From Streptomyces avermitilis MA-4680 = NBRC 14893 (GTDB lineage: Bacteria; Actinomycetota; Actinomycetes; Streptomycetales; Streptomycetaceae), in contig NC_003155.5 in the NCBI RefSeq assembly GCF_000009765.2, positions 3,472,001 through 3,536,000 on the forward strand: a stretch of 64,000 nucleotides of DNA, in the 5' to 3' direction. Position numbers and translations under genes: made by a program. Below, in pieces: positions 25,430 to 34,696 of the stretch; position 1 is the stretch's first letter; the number at the start of each line of letters is the position of its first letter. Under the pieces are notes generated by a model that saw nothing but the letters and a program-made list of their open reading frames with translations, was not told the DNA's origin and made no database searches.

Positions 25430-25611
25430 ATGGACTTGTTCCTCGACAGCGAGGCGGAAAGGGGACGCCGTGGTGCCGCGACGACCGCAGCCGGACTGCT
25501 GCTTGCCCGTCGCGGGACCGGGCGGGCCCTATGCCAAGAGGAGGAACATGCGGTGCAACCTAACAGCGGGCGCTCGGAGTTGACCAGGGGAAGAGCTTCT
25601 CGCCCCTCACC

Positions 25612-26568
25612 TCAGCCCTCCGTCACGCCCTCCACCAGTGAATCCGCGGCCCGATAGGGGTCCAGCTCCCCCGCCACGATCCGCTCCGCGAGCGCGCTGA
25701 GGCGGCGGTCGCCGTGCAGGTCGCCGATGCGCCGGCGCAGAGCCGTGACCGCGATCGTCTCGATCTCCTGGGAGGCACGGGCGAGGCGGCGCTCGGTGAG
25801 GACCCCGTGCTCCTCCATCCACGCCCGGTGCTTCTCCAGCGCCTCGACCACCTCGTCGATGCCCTCACCACGCGCCGCGACCGTCTTCACGATCGGCGGG
25901 CGCCAGTCCCCCGGGCCCCGCGACTCCCCCAGTCCCAGCATGTGGTTCAGCTCACGTGCCGTCGCGTCGGCGCCGTCCCGGTCCGCCTTGTTGACGACGT
26001 ACACGTCACCGATCTCCAGGATTCCGGCCTTCGCCGCCTGGATGCCGTCGCCCATCCCGGGGGCGAGCAGCACCACCGACGTGTCCGCCTGTGAGGCGAT
26101 CTCCACCTCCGACTGCCCGACGCCCACCGTCTCCACCAGGATCACGTCACAGCCCGCCGCGTCCAGCACCCGGATCGCCTGCGGAGCCGCCCAGGCGAGA
26201 CCGCCCAGGTGTCCGCGCGTCGCCATCGAGCGGATGTAGACACCCGGGTCCGACGCGTGCTCCGACATCCGGACCCGGTCCCCGAGCAGCGCGCCCCCGG
26301 AGAACGGGGAGGACGGGTCGACGGCCAGCACCCCGACCCGCTTCCCGGCCTTCCGGTACGCCGTCACCAGCGCGGACGTGGACGTCGACTTGCCGACGCC
26401 CGGCGACCCCGTCAGGCCCACCACGTAGGCGTTGCCCGTCAGCGGCGCCAGGGCCTCCATGACCTCCCGGAGCTGCGGGGACGCCCCCTCCACCAGGGAG
26501 ATCAGCCGGGCCACGGCCCGCGGCCGACCTTCCCTGGCCTGGGCCACCAGCGAGGAGACGTCCTGCAT
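25612..26568 (-). CDS. meaB: MeaB-type G-protein chaperone of B12-dependent acyl-CoA mutases
   Basis: 318 residues from the ATG at 26568 with GGAG five bases upstream. It is a SIMIBI-class GTPase: P-loop GSPGVGKS (54-61), DPSSPFSGGALLGDR switch region, VETVGVGQSE (Walker B/switch II) and VNKADRDGA (the NKxD guanine motif). MeaB proteins gate adenosylcobalamin delivery and protect or reactivate methylmalonyl- and isobutyryl-CoA mutases. The helical N-terminus and C-terminal dimerisation arm are both present. The downstream gene is 70 bp to the right on the same strand (thiolase, transcribed first), and the epimerase gene diverges just beyond it, giving one acyl-CoA locus. Confidence 0.93.
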   Translation of the reverse strand: MQDVSSLVAQAREGRPRAVARLISLVEGASPQLREVMEALAPLTGNAYVVGLTGSPGVGKSTSTSALVTAYRKAGKRVGVLAVDPSSPFSGGALLGDRVRMSEHASDPGVYIRSMATRGHLGGLAWAAPQAIRVLDAAGCDVILVETVGVGQSEVEIASQADTSVVLLAPGMGDGIQAAKAGILEIGDVYVVNKADRDGADATARELNHMLGLGESRGPGDWRPPIVKTVAARGEGIDEVVEALEKHRAWMEEHGVLTERRLARASQEIETIAVTALRRRIGDLHGDRRLSALAERIVAGELDPYRAADSLVEGVTEG

Positions 26569-26638
26569 CACAGCTCCGTTCAGCGTCGTACAGAGGTCGT
26601 ACAGAGGTCGTACAGAAAGGGCAGACGTGTCAGACGTG

Positions 26639-27841
26639 TCAGACCTTGGGTACCCGCACGATCAGCGCGTCACCCTGCCCGCCGCCACCGCACAGCGCCG
26701 CCGCGCCCACGCCGCCGCCCCGCCGCTTCAGCTCCAGCGCCAGGTGCAGCACGAGCCGGGCACCGGACATGCCGATCGGGTGTCCCAGGGCGATCGCGCC
26801 CCCGTTGACGTTCACCTTTTCGGTGGACACCCCGAGGTCCTTCATCGACTGCACCGCGACCGCGGCGAAGGCTTCGTTGATCTCGATCAGATCAAGATCG
26901 TCGACCGCGAGACCCTCCTTCTTCAGCGCGTGCTGGATCGCGTTGGACGGCTGCGACTGCAAAGAGTTGTCCGGTCCCGCCACATTCCCGTGGGCGCCGA
27001 TCTCCGCGATCCACTCCAGGCCGAGCTCCTGCGCCTTGGCCTTGCTCATCACGACCACGGCCGCCGCACCGTCCGAGATCTGCGAGGAGGAACCGGCCGT
27101 GATCGTGCCGTCCTTGGTGAAGGCGGGCCGCAGCTTGCCGAGCGACTCGGCCGTCGTCTCGCCGCGGATGCCCTCGTCCTGGCTGAAGACCACCGGCTCA
27201 CCGCGCCGCTGCGGAATCTCCACGGGCGTGATCTCGGCCTCGAAGATCCCGTTCTTCTGCGCGGCGGCGGCCCGCTGGTGCGACAGGGCGGCCACGGCGT
27301 CCTGGTCCGCGCGGCCGATCCCGAGCCGCGTGTTGTGCTTCTCCGTGGACTCGCCCATGGCGATGTTCTCGAAGGCGTCCGTCAGACCGTCGTACGCCAT
27401 GGCGTCGATCATCTGGACCGCGCCGTACTTGTAGCCCTCACGGGACTTCGGCAGCAGATGCGGGGCGTTGGTCATGGACTCCTGACCACCGGCGACGACG
27501 ACATCGAACTCACCGGCGCGGATCAGCTGGTCCGCGAGCGCGATCGCGTCGAGCCCGGACAGACACACCTTGTTGATCGTGAGCGCCGGGACGCTCATCG
27601 GAATGCCCGCCTTGACCGCGGCCTGGCGTGCCGGGATCTGCCCCGCCCCGGCCTGCAGCACCTGGCCCATGATCACGTACTGCACCTGGTCGCCGCCGAT
27701 CCCCGCACGGTCGAGGGCGGACTTGATCGCGAAGCCGCCGAGGTCGGCTCCGGAGAAGGACTTCAGCGAGCCGAGCAAACGGCCCATCGGGGTGCGTGCA
27801 CCCGCGACGATCACCGAGGTCGTGCTGTTCGTTCCAGACAT
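26639..27841 (-). CDS. Acetyl-CoA C-acetyltransferase (thiolase)
   Basis: 400 residues, ATG at 27841. It is a biosynthetic-type thiolase II with all catalytic residues: nucleophile Cys93 in [12 protein letters not shown], His354 in [11 protein letters not shown] and Cys384 in [10 protein letters not shown]. Family landmarks [29 protein letters not shown] and NEAFAAVA are present. It condenses two acetyl-CoA to acetoacetyl-CoA or cleaves beta-ketoacyl-CoA, and can feed the butyryl-/crotonyl-CoA route with the 3-hydroxybutyryl-CoA dehydrogenases and Ccr seen elsewhere in the window. It probably shares a message with meaB. Confidence 0.94.
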   Translation of the reverse strand: MSGTNSTTSVIVAGARTPMGRLLGSLKSFSGADLGGFAIKSALDRAGIGGDQVQYVIMGQVLQAGAGQIPARQAAVKAGIPMSVPALTINKVCLSGLDAIALADQLIRAGEFDVVVAGGQESMTNAPHLLPKSREGYKYGAVQMIDAMAYDGLTDAFENIAMGESTEKHNTRLGIGRADQDAVAALSHQRAAAAQKNGIFEAEITPVEIPQRRGEPVVFSQDEGIRGETTAESLGKLRPAFTKDGTITAGSSSQISDGAAAVVVMSKAKAQELGLEWIAEIGAHGNVAGPDNSLQSQPSNAIQHALKKEGLAVDDLDLIEINEAFAAVAVQSMKDLGVSTEKVNVNGGAIALGHPIGMSGARLVLHLALELKRRGGGVGAAALCGGGGQGDALIVRVPKV

Positions 27842-27989
27842 GAGGTGCGATCCCCTTACCGGCCTGCACAGCCGAGGAGTGAACGAGGGTTTACTTGAAT
27901 GTACTGAGCGGTAGGCCACCCGTCATCCGGCGTGGAGTGTGATCGCGCGCACGTTGCGTAACCACCTCCCGGAGCGCTGCACTGACTCC

Positions 27990-28430
27990 ATGCTGACGCG
28001 AATCGACCACATCGGGATCGCCTGTTTCGACCTCGACAGGACCGTCGAGTTCTACCGGGCCACATACGGCTTCGAGGTGTTCCACTCCGAGGTCAACGAA
28101 GAGCAGGGCGTGCGCGAGGCCATGCTCAAGATCAACAACACGGACGACGGGGGCGCTTCCTACCTCCAGCTCCTGGAACCCACCCGCGAGGACTCCGCCG
28201 TCGGGAAGTGGCTGGCGAAGAACGGAGAGGGCGTTCACCACATTGCTTTCGGTACGGCGGATGTGGACGCGGACGCCGCCGACATCAGGGAAAAGGGCGT
28301 ACGCGTCCTGTATGACGAGCCCCGGCGGGGCTCCATGGGGTCCCGGATCACGTTCCTGCATCCAAAGGATTGCCACGGAGTACTGACAGAACTGGTCACT
28401 TCGGCGGCTGTTGAGTCACCTGAGCACTGA
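27990..28430 (+). CDS. mce: Methylmalonyl-CoA epimerase
   Basis: 146 residues from the ATG at 27990. A vicinal-oxygen-chelate protein of two beta-alpha-beta3 modules. Probable metal ligands are His7 (RIDHIGIA), Gln60 (SYLQLLEP), His84 (VHHIAFG) and Glu134 (VLTELV), which match the known epimerase set after a small deletion. It interconverts (2R)- and (2S)-methylmalonyl-CoA between mutase and carboxylase stereochemistries, supplying PKS extender units. It diverges from thiolase-meaB and precedes scy after a hairpin. Confidence 0.92.
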   Translation: MLTRIDHIGIACFDLDRTVEFYRATYGFEVFHSEVNEEQGVREAMLKINNTDDGGASYLQLLEPTREDSAVGKWLAKNGEGVHHIAFGTADVDADAADIREKGVRVLYDEPRRGSMGSRITFLHPKDCHGVLTELVTSAAVESPEH

Positions 28431-28485
28431 CTCCCGTACATATGGGCCGGTAGGGTTGGGGGCGGTCGCCGCTCAACCAGGGCGA

Positions 28486-28513
28486 CCGGTTCCTGCCTTA
28501 CGGCGGGAACCGG
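28486..28513 (+). terminator. Hairpin after the epimerase gene
   Basis: CCGGTTCCTGCC at 28486-28497 pairs with GGCGGGAACCGG at 28502-28513 (one G-T wobble), loop TTAC. It separates the epimerase gene from scy, whose leader starts further right. Confidence 0.7.
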
Positions 28514-28685
28514 GTCCTGTCCGAGGGCAGGATCCCAGGCCGGGGTCCGGTTTCGGGGGACGAGCGTCGGGGCAGCAGCCCGTGCTCCGCCGTTGATCTG
28601 ACACCATTCCCCGGGGGCCCCGTTCGGCGGATGGACGGAGCTCGTTTGGAGAGACTTGCGACCAGGGGACGGATGGGACCGCGCA

Positions 28686-31600
28686 GTGCGGGGCTACGAA
28701 AGCCAGGAGCGAGAGCCGGCGGCTGACGTCGACCATCTCACTCGGTTCGAGGCCGAGATGGATCGGCTCAAGACCGAGCGGGAAAAGGCGATCCAGCACG
28801 CCGAGGATCTCGGCTACCAGGTCGAGGTACTGCGCGCCAAGCTGCACGAGGCGCGGCGCACGCTCGCGTCCCGGCCTGCTTATGAGAGCGCCGACCTCGG
28901 CTATCAGGCCGAGCAGTTGCTCCGTAACGCCCAGATCCAGGCCGATCAGCTGCGCGCCGACGCCGAGCGCGAGCTGAGCCAGGCCCGCGCGCAGACGCAG
29001 CGGATCCTTCAGGAACACGCCGAGCAGGCGGCCCGGCTCCAGGCGGAGCTGCACACGGAGGCGGTCACCCGCCGCCAGCAGCTCGACCAGGAGCTGGCCG
29101 AGCGCCGGCAGACCGTCGAGTCGCACGTCAACGAGAACGTGGCGTGGGCCGAGCAGCTGCGGGCCCGCTCCGAGCAGCAGGCCCGCCGGCTCGTGGAGGA
29201 GTCGCGGGCCGAGGCCGAGCAGGCGCTGGCCGCCGCCCGCGCCGAGGCCGAGCGGATCGCCGCCGAGGCCCGGCAGCGGCTCAACACCGACGCCGAGTCG
29301 GCCCGCGCGGAGGCGGAGGCGCTGCTGCGCCGGGCCCGCACGGACGCCGAGCGGCTGCTGAACGCCGCGTCCACGCAGGCCCAGGAGGCCACGGACCACG
29401 CCGAGCAGCTGCGCAGTTCCACGGCGACCGAGTCGGACGCCGCCCGCCGGCAGGCCTCCGAGCTGAGCCGGACCGCCGAGCAGCGCATGACGGAGGCCGA
29501 CGCGGCGCTGCGCGAGGCGCGGGCCGAGGCCGACAAGGTGCTCACCGAGGCCAAGGAAGCCGCGGCCAAGGCGCTGGCGAGCGCGGAGTCGGCCAACGAG
29601 CAGCGCACCCGTACCGCGAAGGAGCAGGTCGCCCGGCTGGTCAGCGAGGCCACCAAGGAGGCCGAGACCACCAAGGCCTCGGCCGAGGAAGTGGTCGCGG
29701 ACGCCAAGGCCGAGGCGGAGAAGATCCTCACGGAGGCGGCGGACAAGGCCCGCAGCCTGACCGCCGAAGAGACCGCGTCCCAGCTCACCAAGGCGGCCCG
29801 GACGGCCGAGGACGTCCTGAACAAGGCGTCCGAGGAAGCCAAGTCGACCACCAAGGCCGCGACCGAGGAGGCCGAGCGCATCCGCCGTGAGGCGGAGACC
29901 GAGGCGGACCGGCTGCGCGCCGAGGCGCACGACATCGCCGAGCAGCTCAAGGGCACGGCGAAGGACGACACCAAGGAGTACCGCGCCAAGACGGTCGAGC
30001 TCCAGGAGGAGGCGCGCCGGCTGCGCGGCGACGCCGAGCAGCTGCGCGCCGACGCGGTCGCCGAGGGCGAGCGCATCCGCTCCGAGGCCCGGCGTGAGGC
30101 CGTCCAGCAGATCGAGGAGGCGGCCAAGACCGCCGAGGAGCTGCTGGCGAAGGCGAAGGCCGACGCGGACGAGCTGCGTACGGCGGCCACGACCGACAGC
30201 GAGAAGGTCCGCACCGAGGCCATCGAGCGCGCCACGACGCTGCGCCGCCAGGCCGAAGAGACCCTGGAGCGCACCCGGAACGAGGCGGAGCGGCACCGCG
30301 CCGAGGCCGTCGAGCAGTCCGAGGCGATCAAGGAGGACGCCGAGCGGGCCGCCCGTGAGCTGCGCGACGACAGCGAGCGCGCCATAGAGGCCCGCCGGGC
30401 CGAGGCCGCCGACGAGCTGACCCGGCTGCACACCGAGGCCGAGCAGCGGCTCGCCTCGGCCGAGCAGGCGCTCAGCGACGCCCGCGCGGAAGCCGAGCGC
30501 ATCCGCCGCGAGGCCGCGGAGGAGGCGGACCGGCTGCGGACCGAGTCCGCCGAGCGGATTCGTACGCTCCAGGCGCAGGCCGAGACCGAGGCCGACCGGC
30601 TGCGGACGGAGGCCGCGGCGGACGCGTCCACCTCGCGGGCCGAGGGCGAGGCCATCGCCGTACGGCTGCGGTCGGAGGCGGTGGCGGAGGCCGAGCGGCT
30701 GAAGTCGGAGGCGCAGGACACCGCCGACCGGGTACGGGCGGAGGCGCAGGCCGCGGCCGAGCGGCTGGCGGCCGAGGGCGCGGAGACGCTGGCGGCCGCC
30801 CAGGAGGAGGCCACCCGGCGCCGTCGCGAGGCCGAGGAACTCCTCGGCTCCGCGCGCCAGGAGGCCGACCAGGAGCGTCAGCGGGCCCGCGAGCAGAGCG
30901 AGGAACTCCTCGCCGTGGCGCGCGCCCGGGTCGAGGAGGCACAGGCCGAGGCGGTCCGGCTGGTCGAGGAGGCCGACCGGCGCGCGACGGAGATGGTCGC
31001 GAACGCCGAGCAGACCGCGCAGCAGGTGCGGGACTCGGTGGCCGGGCTGCACGACCAGGCGCAGGAGGAGATCGCCGGGCTGCGCAGTGCCGCCGAGCAC
31101 GCGGCGGACCGTACGCGCACCGAGGCGCAGGAGGAGGCGGGCCGGGTCCGCGCCGACGCGTACGCGGAGCGGGAGCGGGCCACCGACGACGCCAACCGCA
31201 TCCGGCGGGAGGCGGCCGAGGAGACGGACGCCGCCAAATCCCTCGCGGAGCGCACGGTTTCGGAGGCGATCGCCGAGTCCGAGCGGCTGCGTTCGGACGC
31301 CGCCGCGCACGCCCAGCGGGTGCGCACCGAGGCGTCGGACGCCATCGCCAACGCCGAGCAGGACGCTTCCCGTACCCGCGCGGAAGCCCGCGAGGACGCG
31401 AACCGCATCCGTTCGGACGCGGCCGAACAGGCGGACACCCTCATCACCGAGGTGACGGCGGAGGCGGAGCGGCTCACGGCGGAGACCAACGTCGAGGCCG
31501 AGCGCGTACGGGCCGAGTCCGTGGCCAAGGCCGAGAAGCTCATCTCGGACGCGACCGGGGACGCGGAGCGGCTGCGTGCCGAGGCCGCCGAGACGGTCGG

Positions 31601-32534
31601 TTCCGCGCAGCAGCACGCCGAGCGGATCCGCAGCGAGTCCCAGCGGCTGAAGGCCGACGCCGAGGCGGAGGCCGAGCGGGTGACCACGGCCGCGCGCGCG
31701 GAGGCCGAGCGGACGCTGGACGAGGCCCGCAAGGACGCCAACAAGCGGCGCTCCGAAGCGGCCGAGCAGGTCGACACGCTCATCACGGAGACGGCCGCCG
31801 AGGCGGACAAGCTGATCTCCGAGGCTCGGCAGACCGCGCAGAAGACCACGGCGGACGCCGAGGGCCAGGCCGACACGATGGTGGGTGTCGCTCGGAACGA
31901 GGCGGAGCGGCTGGTCTCGGAGGCGACGGTCGAGGGCAACTCCCGGGTGGAGCGGGCCCGTACGGACGCGGACGAGCTGCTCGTCGGCGCCCGCCGGGAC
32001 GCGACCGCGATCAGGGAGCGCGCGGAGGAGCTGCGCGACCGCATCACGAGCGAGATCGAGGAGCTGCACGAGCGGGCGCGGCGCGAGTCGGCCGAGACGA
32101 TGAAGTCGGCGGGCGAGCGGTGCGACGCGCTGGTGAAGGCCGCCGAGGGCCAGCTCGCCGAGGCGGAGGCGAAGGCGAAGGACCTGGTCGCGGAGGCCAA
32201 TTCCGAGGCGAGCAAGGTACGCATCGCCGCCGTGAAGAAGGCCGAGGGGCTCCTCAAGGAGGCCGAGCAGAAGAAGGCCAGCCTCATCTCGGAGGCCGAG
32301 CAGATCAAGGTCGAGGCGATCCGTGAGGCGCGGGCCGCCGTCGAGGAGGGCAAGCGGGAGCTGGAGGTCCTGGTGCGCCGGCGCGAGGACATCAATGCGG
32401 AGATCTCCCGTGTCCAGGACGTCCTGGAAGCGTTGGAGTCTTTTGAGGCCCCGTCCGGCGGCAAGGACGGAGGCGTCAAGGCGGGTGCCGCAGCGGGCGC
32501 GACTCGTTCGGGTGGCAAGGTGTCAGAAGGCTAG
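28686..32534 (+). CDS. scy: Scy, very long coiled-coil polarity scaffold
   Basis: 1282 residues from the GTG at 28686 (VRGYESQEREP), chosen over a TTG at 28656 because family similarity begins here. After a short N-terminal segment (FEAEMDRLKTEREKAIQHAE, which resembles a DivIVA-like start), almost the whole protein is Ala/Glu/Arg-rich coiled coil. It has the AE-A-RIR-A rhythm, long repeats of about 51 residues and virtually no Pro or Gly until the last 40 residues (GGKDGGVKAGAAAGATRSGG). In S. coelicolor, Scy assembles with DivIVA and FilP at the hyphal tip, marks new branch sites and influences chromosome segregation by binding ParA. Next to filP in the same order. Composition is skewed by the coil, so the opposite strand has a long spurious open frame. 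Confidence 0.93.
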   Translation: MRGYESQEREPAADVDHLTRFEAEMDRLKTEREKAIQHAEDLGYQVEVLRAKLHEARRTLASRPAYESADLGYQAEQLLRNAQIQADQLRADAERELSQARAQTQRILQEHAEQAARLQAELHTEAVTRRQQLDQELAERRQTVESHVNENVAWAEQLRARSEQQARRLVEESRAEAEQALAAARAEAERIAAEARQRLNTDAESARAEAEALLRRARTDAERLLNAASTQAQEATDHAEQLRSSTATESDAARRQASELSRTAEQRMTEADAALREARAEADKVLTEAKEAAAKALASAESANEQRTRTAKEQVARLVSEATKEAETTKASAEEVVADAKAEAEKILTEAADKARSLTAEETASQLTKAARTAEDVLNKASEEAKSTTKAATEEAERIRREAETEADRLRAEAHDIAEQLKGTAKDDTKEYRAKTVELQEEARRLRGDAEQLRADAVAEGERIRSEARREAVQQIEEAAKTAEELLAKAKADADELRTAATTDSEKVRTEAIERATTLRRQAEETLERTRNEAERHRAEAVEQSEAIKEDAERAARELRDDSERAIEARRAEAADELTRLHTEAEQRLASAEQALSDARAEAERIRREAAEEADRLRTESAERIRTLQAQAETEADRLRTEAAADASTSRAEGEAIAVRLRSEAVAEAERLKSEAQDTADRVRAEAQAAAERLAAEGAETLAAAQEEATRRRREAEELLGSARQEADQERQRAREQSEELLAVARARVEEAQAEAVRLVEEADRRATEMVANAEQTAQQVRDSVAGLHDQAQEEIAGLRSAAEHAADRTRTEAQEEAGRVRADAYAERERATDDANRIRREAAEETDAAKSLAERTVSEAIAESERLRSDAAAHAQRVRTEASDAIANAEQDASRTRAEAREDANRIRSDAAEQADTLITEVTAEAERLTAETNVEAERVRAESVAKAEKLISDATGDAERLRAEAAETVGSAQQHAERIRSESQRLKADAEAEAERVTTAARAEAERTLDEARKDANKRRSEAAEQVDTLITETAAEADKLISEARQTAQKTTADAEGQADTMVGVARNEAERLVSEATVEGNSRVERARTDADELLVGARRDATAIRERAEELRDRITSEIEELHERARRESAETMKSAGERCDALVKAAEGQLAEAEAKAKDLVAEANSEASKVRIAAVKKAEGLLKEAEQKKASLISEAEQIKVEAIREARAAVEEGKRELEVLVRRREDINAEISRVQDVLEALESFEAPSGGKDGGVKAGAAAGATRSGGKVSEG

Positions 32535-32553
32535 CCAGAGGTGTCGATTCTGT

Positions 32554-32588
32554 GCTTGCCGGGAGGTTTAACACAGCTCCTGGCAAGC
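32554..32588 (+). terminator. Hairpin between scy and filP
   Basis: GCTTGCCGGGAG at 32554-32565 pairs with CTCCTGGCAAGC at 32577-32588 (one wobble), loop GTTTAACACAG. filP therefore likely has its own promoter in 32589-32716. Confidence 0.7.
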
Positions 32589-32716
32589 GCTCCGACAGTT
32601 AGCCACCCAAAAGGAGTGTCATTCTCCAGATCAAACACGCATCCGCTCGATGACACGCCGCTTTGACCCCTAGGATTCCTTCTATCACCTCACCGGTCTC
32701 ATTCGACAGGAACCCC

Positions 32717-33655
32717 ATGAGCGACACTTCCCCCTACGGCTTCGAGCTTGTCCGGCGTGGGTACGACCGCGCTCAGGTGGACGAACGCATCTCGAAGCTC
32801 GTCTCCGACCGTGACAGCGCTCTGGCCCGTATCACTGCTCTGGAAAAGCGCATTGAGGAACTCCACCTCGAAACGCAGAACGCCCAGGCCCAGGTCACCG
32901 ACGCCGAGCCGTCGTACGCGGGTCTCGGCGCGCGCGTCGAGAAGATCCTCCGCCTCGCCGAGGAGGAGGCGAAGGACCTGCGCGAGGAGGCCCGTCGCGC
33001 TTCGGAGCAGCACCGTGAGCTCGCCGAGTCGGCGGCCCAGCAGGTGCGCAACGACGCAGAATCGTTCGCTGCGGACCGCAAGTCCAAGGCGGAGGACGAG
33101 GGCGTCCGGATCGTCGAGAAGGCCAAGAGCGACGCCTCCCAGCTGCGCCAGGAGGCGCAGAAGGACGCGCAGTCGAAGCGGGAGGAGGCGGACGCCCTCT
33201 TCGAGGAGACCCGCGCCAAGGCCGCGCAGGCCGCCGCCGACTTCGAGACGAACCTGGCCAAGCGCCGCGAGCAGTCCGAGCGCGACCTGGCCTCGCGTCA
33301 GGCCAAGGCCGAGAAGCGTCTCGCGGAGATCGAGCACCGCGCGGAGCAGCTGCGCCTGGAGGCCGAGAAGCTGCGTACGGACGCCGAGCGCCGCGCCCGC
33401 CAGACGGTGGAGACGGCTCAGCGCCAGGCCGAGGACATCGTGGCCGACGCGAACGCCAAGGCCGACCGCATCCGCTCGGAATCCGAGCGCGAGCTGGCCG
33501 CCCTCACCAACCGCCGCGACTCGATCAACGCGCAGCTCACGAACGTCCGCGAGATGCTCGCGACACTCACGGGCGCGGCGGTGGCCGCGGCCGGCACGCC
33601 GTCGACCGACGACGAGCCGATCTCGCGCGGGGTTCCGGCCCAGCAGTCCCGGTAA
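32717..33655 (+). CDS. filP: FilP, intermediate-filament-like cytoskeletal protein
   Basis: 312 residues from the ATG at 32717 with AGGA upstream. The N-terminus SPYGFELVRRGYDRAQVDER is DivIVA-like, followed by a coiled coil (about 30-290) rich in Glu/Ala/Lys/Arg. The C-terminal 25 residues are non-helical (GTPSTDDEPISRGVPAQQSR). FilP forms filament networks in vitro and gives mechanical stability behind hyphal tips, interacting with DivIVA and Scy. Length is nearly the S. coelicolor value (about 310). A terminator follows. Confidence 0.95.
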   Translation: MSDTSPYGFELVRRGYDRAQVDERISKLVSDRDSALARITALEKRIEELHLETQNAQAQVTDAEPSYAGLGARVEKILRLAEEEAKDLREEARRASEQHRELAESAAQQVRNDAESFAADRKSKAEDEGVRIVEKAKSDASQLRQEAQKDAQSKREEADALFEETRAKAAQAAADFETNLAKRREQSERDLASRQAKAEKRLAEIEHRAEQLRLEAEKLRTDAERRARQTVETAQRQAEDIVADANAKADRIRSESERELAALTNRRDSINAQLTNVREMLATLTGAAVAAAGTPSTDDEPISRGVPAQQSR

Positions 33656-33690
33656 CACCTGAGCACCGCGCTCATCGAGCGCACCGGCAC

Positions 33691-33720
33691 AGCCCCCCGC
33701 CACTCCGGTGGCAGGGGGCT
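33691..33720 (+). terminator. Terminator of filP
   Basis: AGCCCCCCGCCAC at 33691-33703 pairs with GTGGCAGGGGGCT at 33708-33720 (one mismatch), loop TCCG, followed by a T-rich TTGTCCCGTT run. Confidence 0.85.
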
Positions 33721-33743
33721 TTGTCCCGTTCTAGCGTGAGCGC

Positions 33744-34694
33744 ATGATCGAGCTGGACGGGCTGACCAAGCGGTACGGCGAGAAGTTGGCGGTCGACGAC
33801 CTCACCTTCTCCGTCGAGCCGGGCATCGTGACGGGCTTCCTCGGCCCCAACGGTGCCGGGAAGTCCACCACCATGCGCATGATGCTCGGGCTCGACCGTC
33901 CCACCGCGGGTGACGTCCTGATCGACGGGCGGCATTACGACCGTCTCAAGAACCCGCTCAAGTACATCGGCGCCCTGCTGGACGCCAAGGCGATGCACGG
34001 CGGGCGCAGCGCCTTCAACCACCTGCTGTGCCTCGCGCAGAGCAACGGCATCCCCAAGGCGCGGGTGCACGAGGTCCTCGACATGGTCGGGCTGACCGCG
34101 GTCGCGAAGAAGAAGGCGAAGGGCTTCTCCTTCGGCATGGGGCAGCGGCTCGGCATCGCGGGTGCGCTGCTCGGCGATCCGCGGATCCTGATGTTCGACG
34201 AGCCCGTCAACGGTCTCGACCCCGAGGGCATCCACTGGATCCGCAACCTGATGAAATCGCTGGCCTCGCAGGGCCGTACGGTCTTCGTCTCGTCCCATCT
34301 GATGAGCGAGATGGCGCTGACCGCCGACCATCTCGTCGTGATCGGCCAGGGCCGGCTGCTCGCCGACACGTCCATGGCCGACTTCATCCAGCAGAACTCG
34401 CGGTCGTACGTCCGGATCCGTTCTCCTCAGCGCGAGCGGCTCCTCGACGTGCTGCACGGGGCGGGGATCACGGTCGTCGAGACCGGCGGCGGCACGCTGG
34501 AGGTGGACGGCGGCAAGTCCGAGCTCATCGGCGAGCTGGCCGCCGGGCACCAGATCGTGCTGCACGAGCTGAGCCCCCAGCAGGCTTCCCTGGAAGAGGC
34601 GTTCATGCGGCTGACCGCGGAGTCGGTGGAGTACCACGCGCATCCGCAGGGCCCGCCCCAGGACTGGGGCGACGCCTGGAAGAAAGGGGCCTGA
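33744..34694 (+). CDS. ABC transporter ATP-binding protein, exporter pair 1
   Basis: 316 residues. Walker A is GPNGAGKST (34-42), the Walker B/D-loop is LMFDEPVNGLDPEG, and the switch His is in VFVSSHLMSEMAL. The signature is FSFGMGQRLGIA, the variant of LSGGQ used by the BcrA/NatA-like exporter ATPases of this subgroup. An extra C-terminal domain (about 220-316) ends GDAWKKGA. It starts 20 bp after a terminator, possibly leaderless, and is followed 2 bp later by its permease. Substrate unknown; antimicrobial peptides or lipids are usual for the family. Confidence 0.9.
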   Translation: MIELDGLTKRYGEKLAVDDLTFSVEPGIVTGFLGPNGAGKSTTMRMMLGLDRPTAGDVLIDGRHYDRLKNPLKYIGALLDAKAMHGGRSAFNHLLCLAQSNGIPKARVHEVLDMVGLTAVAKKKAKGFSFGMGQRLGIAGALLGDPRILMFDEPVNGLDPEGIHWIRNLMKSLASQGRTVFVSSHLMSEMALTADHLVVIGQGRLLADTSMADFIQQNSRSYVRIRSPQRERLLDVLHGAGITVVETGGGTLEVDGGKSELIGELAAGHQIVLHELSPQQASLEEAFMRLTAESVEYHAHPQGPPQDWGDAWKKGA

Positions 34695-34696
34695 AC

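Noticed and set aside
25430..25657. Small plus-strand ORF (MDLFLDSEAERG...) opposite the MFS promoter
   Set aside because: It is antisense to the 3' end of meaB, has no ribosome site and shows no recognisable composition; it fills a promoter gap.
28473..32069. A 1198-codon open frame on the minus strand across scy, and an 1.6-kb second one
   Set aside because: It is an artefact of the biased Ala/Glu/Arg coil codons on the other strand; the translated protein is Leu/Gly/Arg-rich without domain features and no ribosome site or promoter fits.
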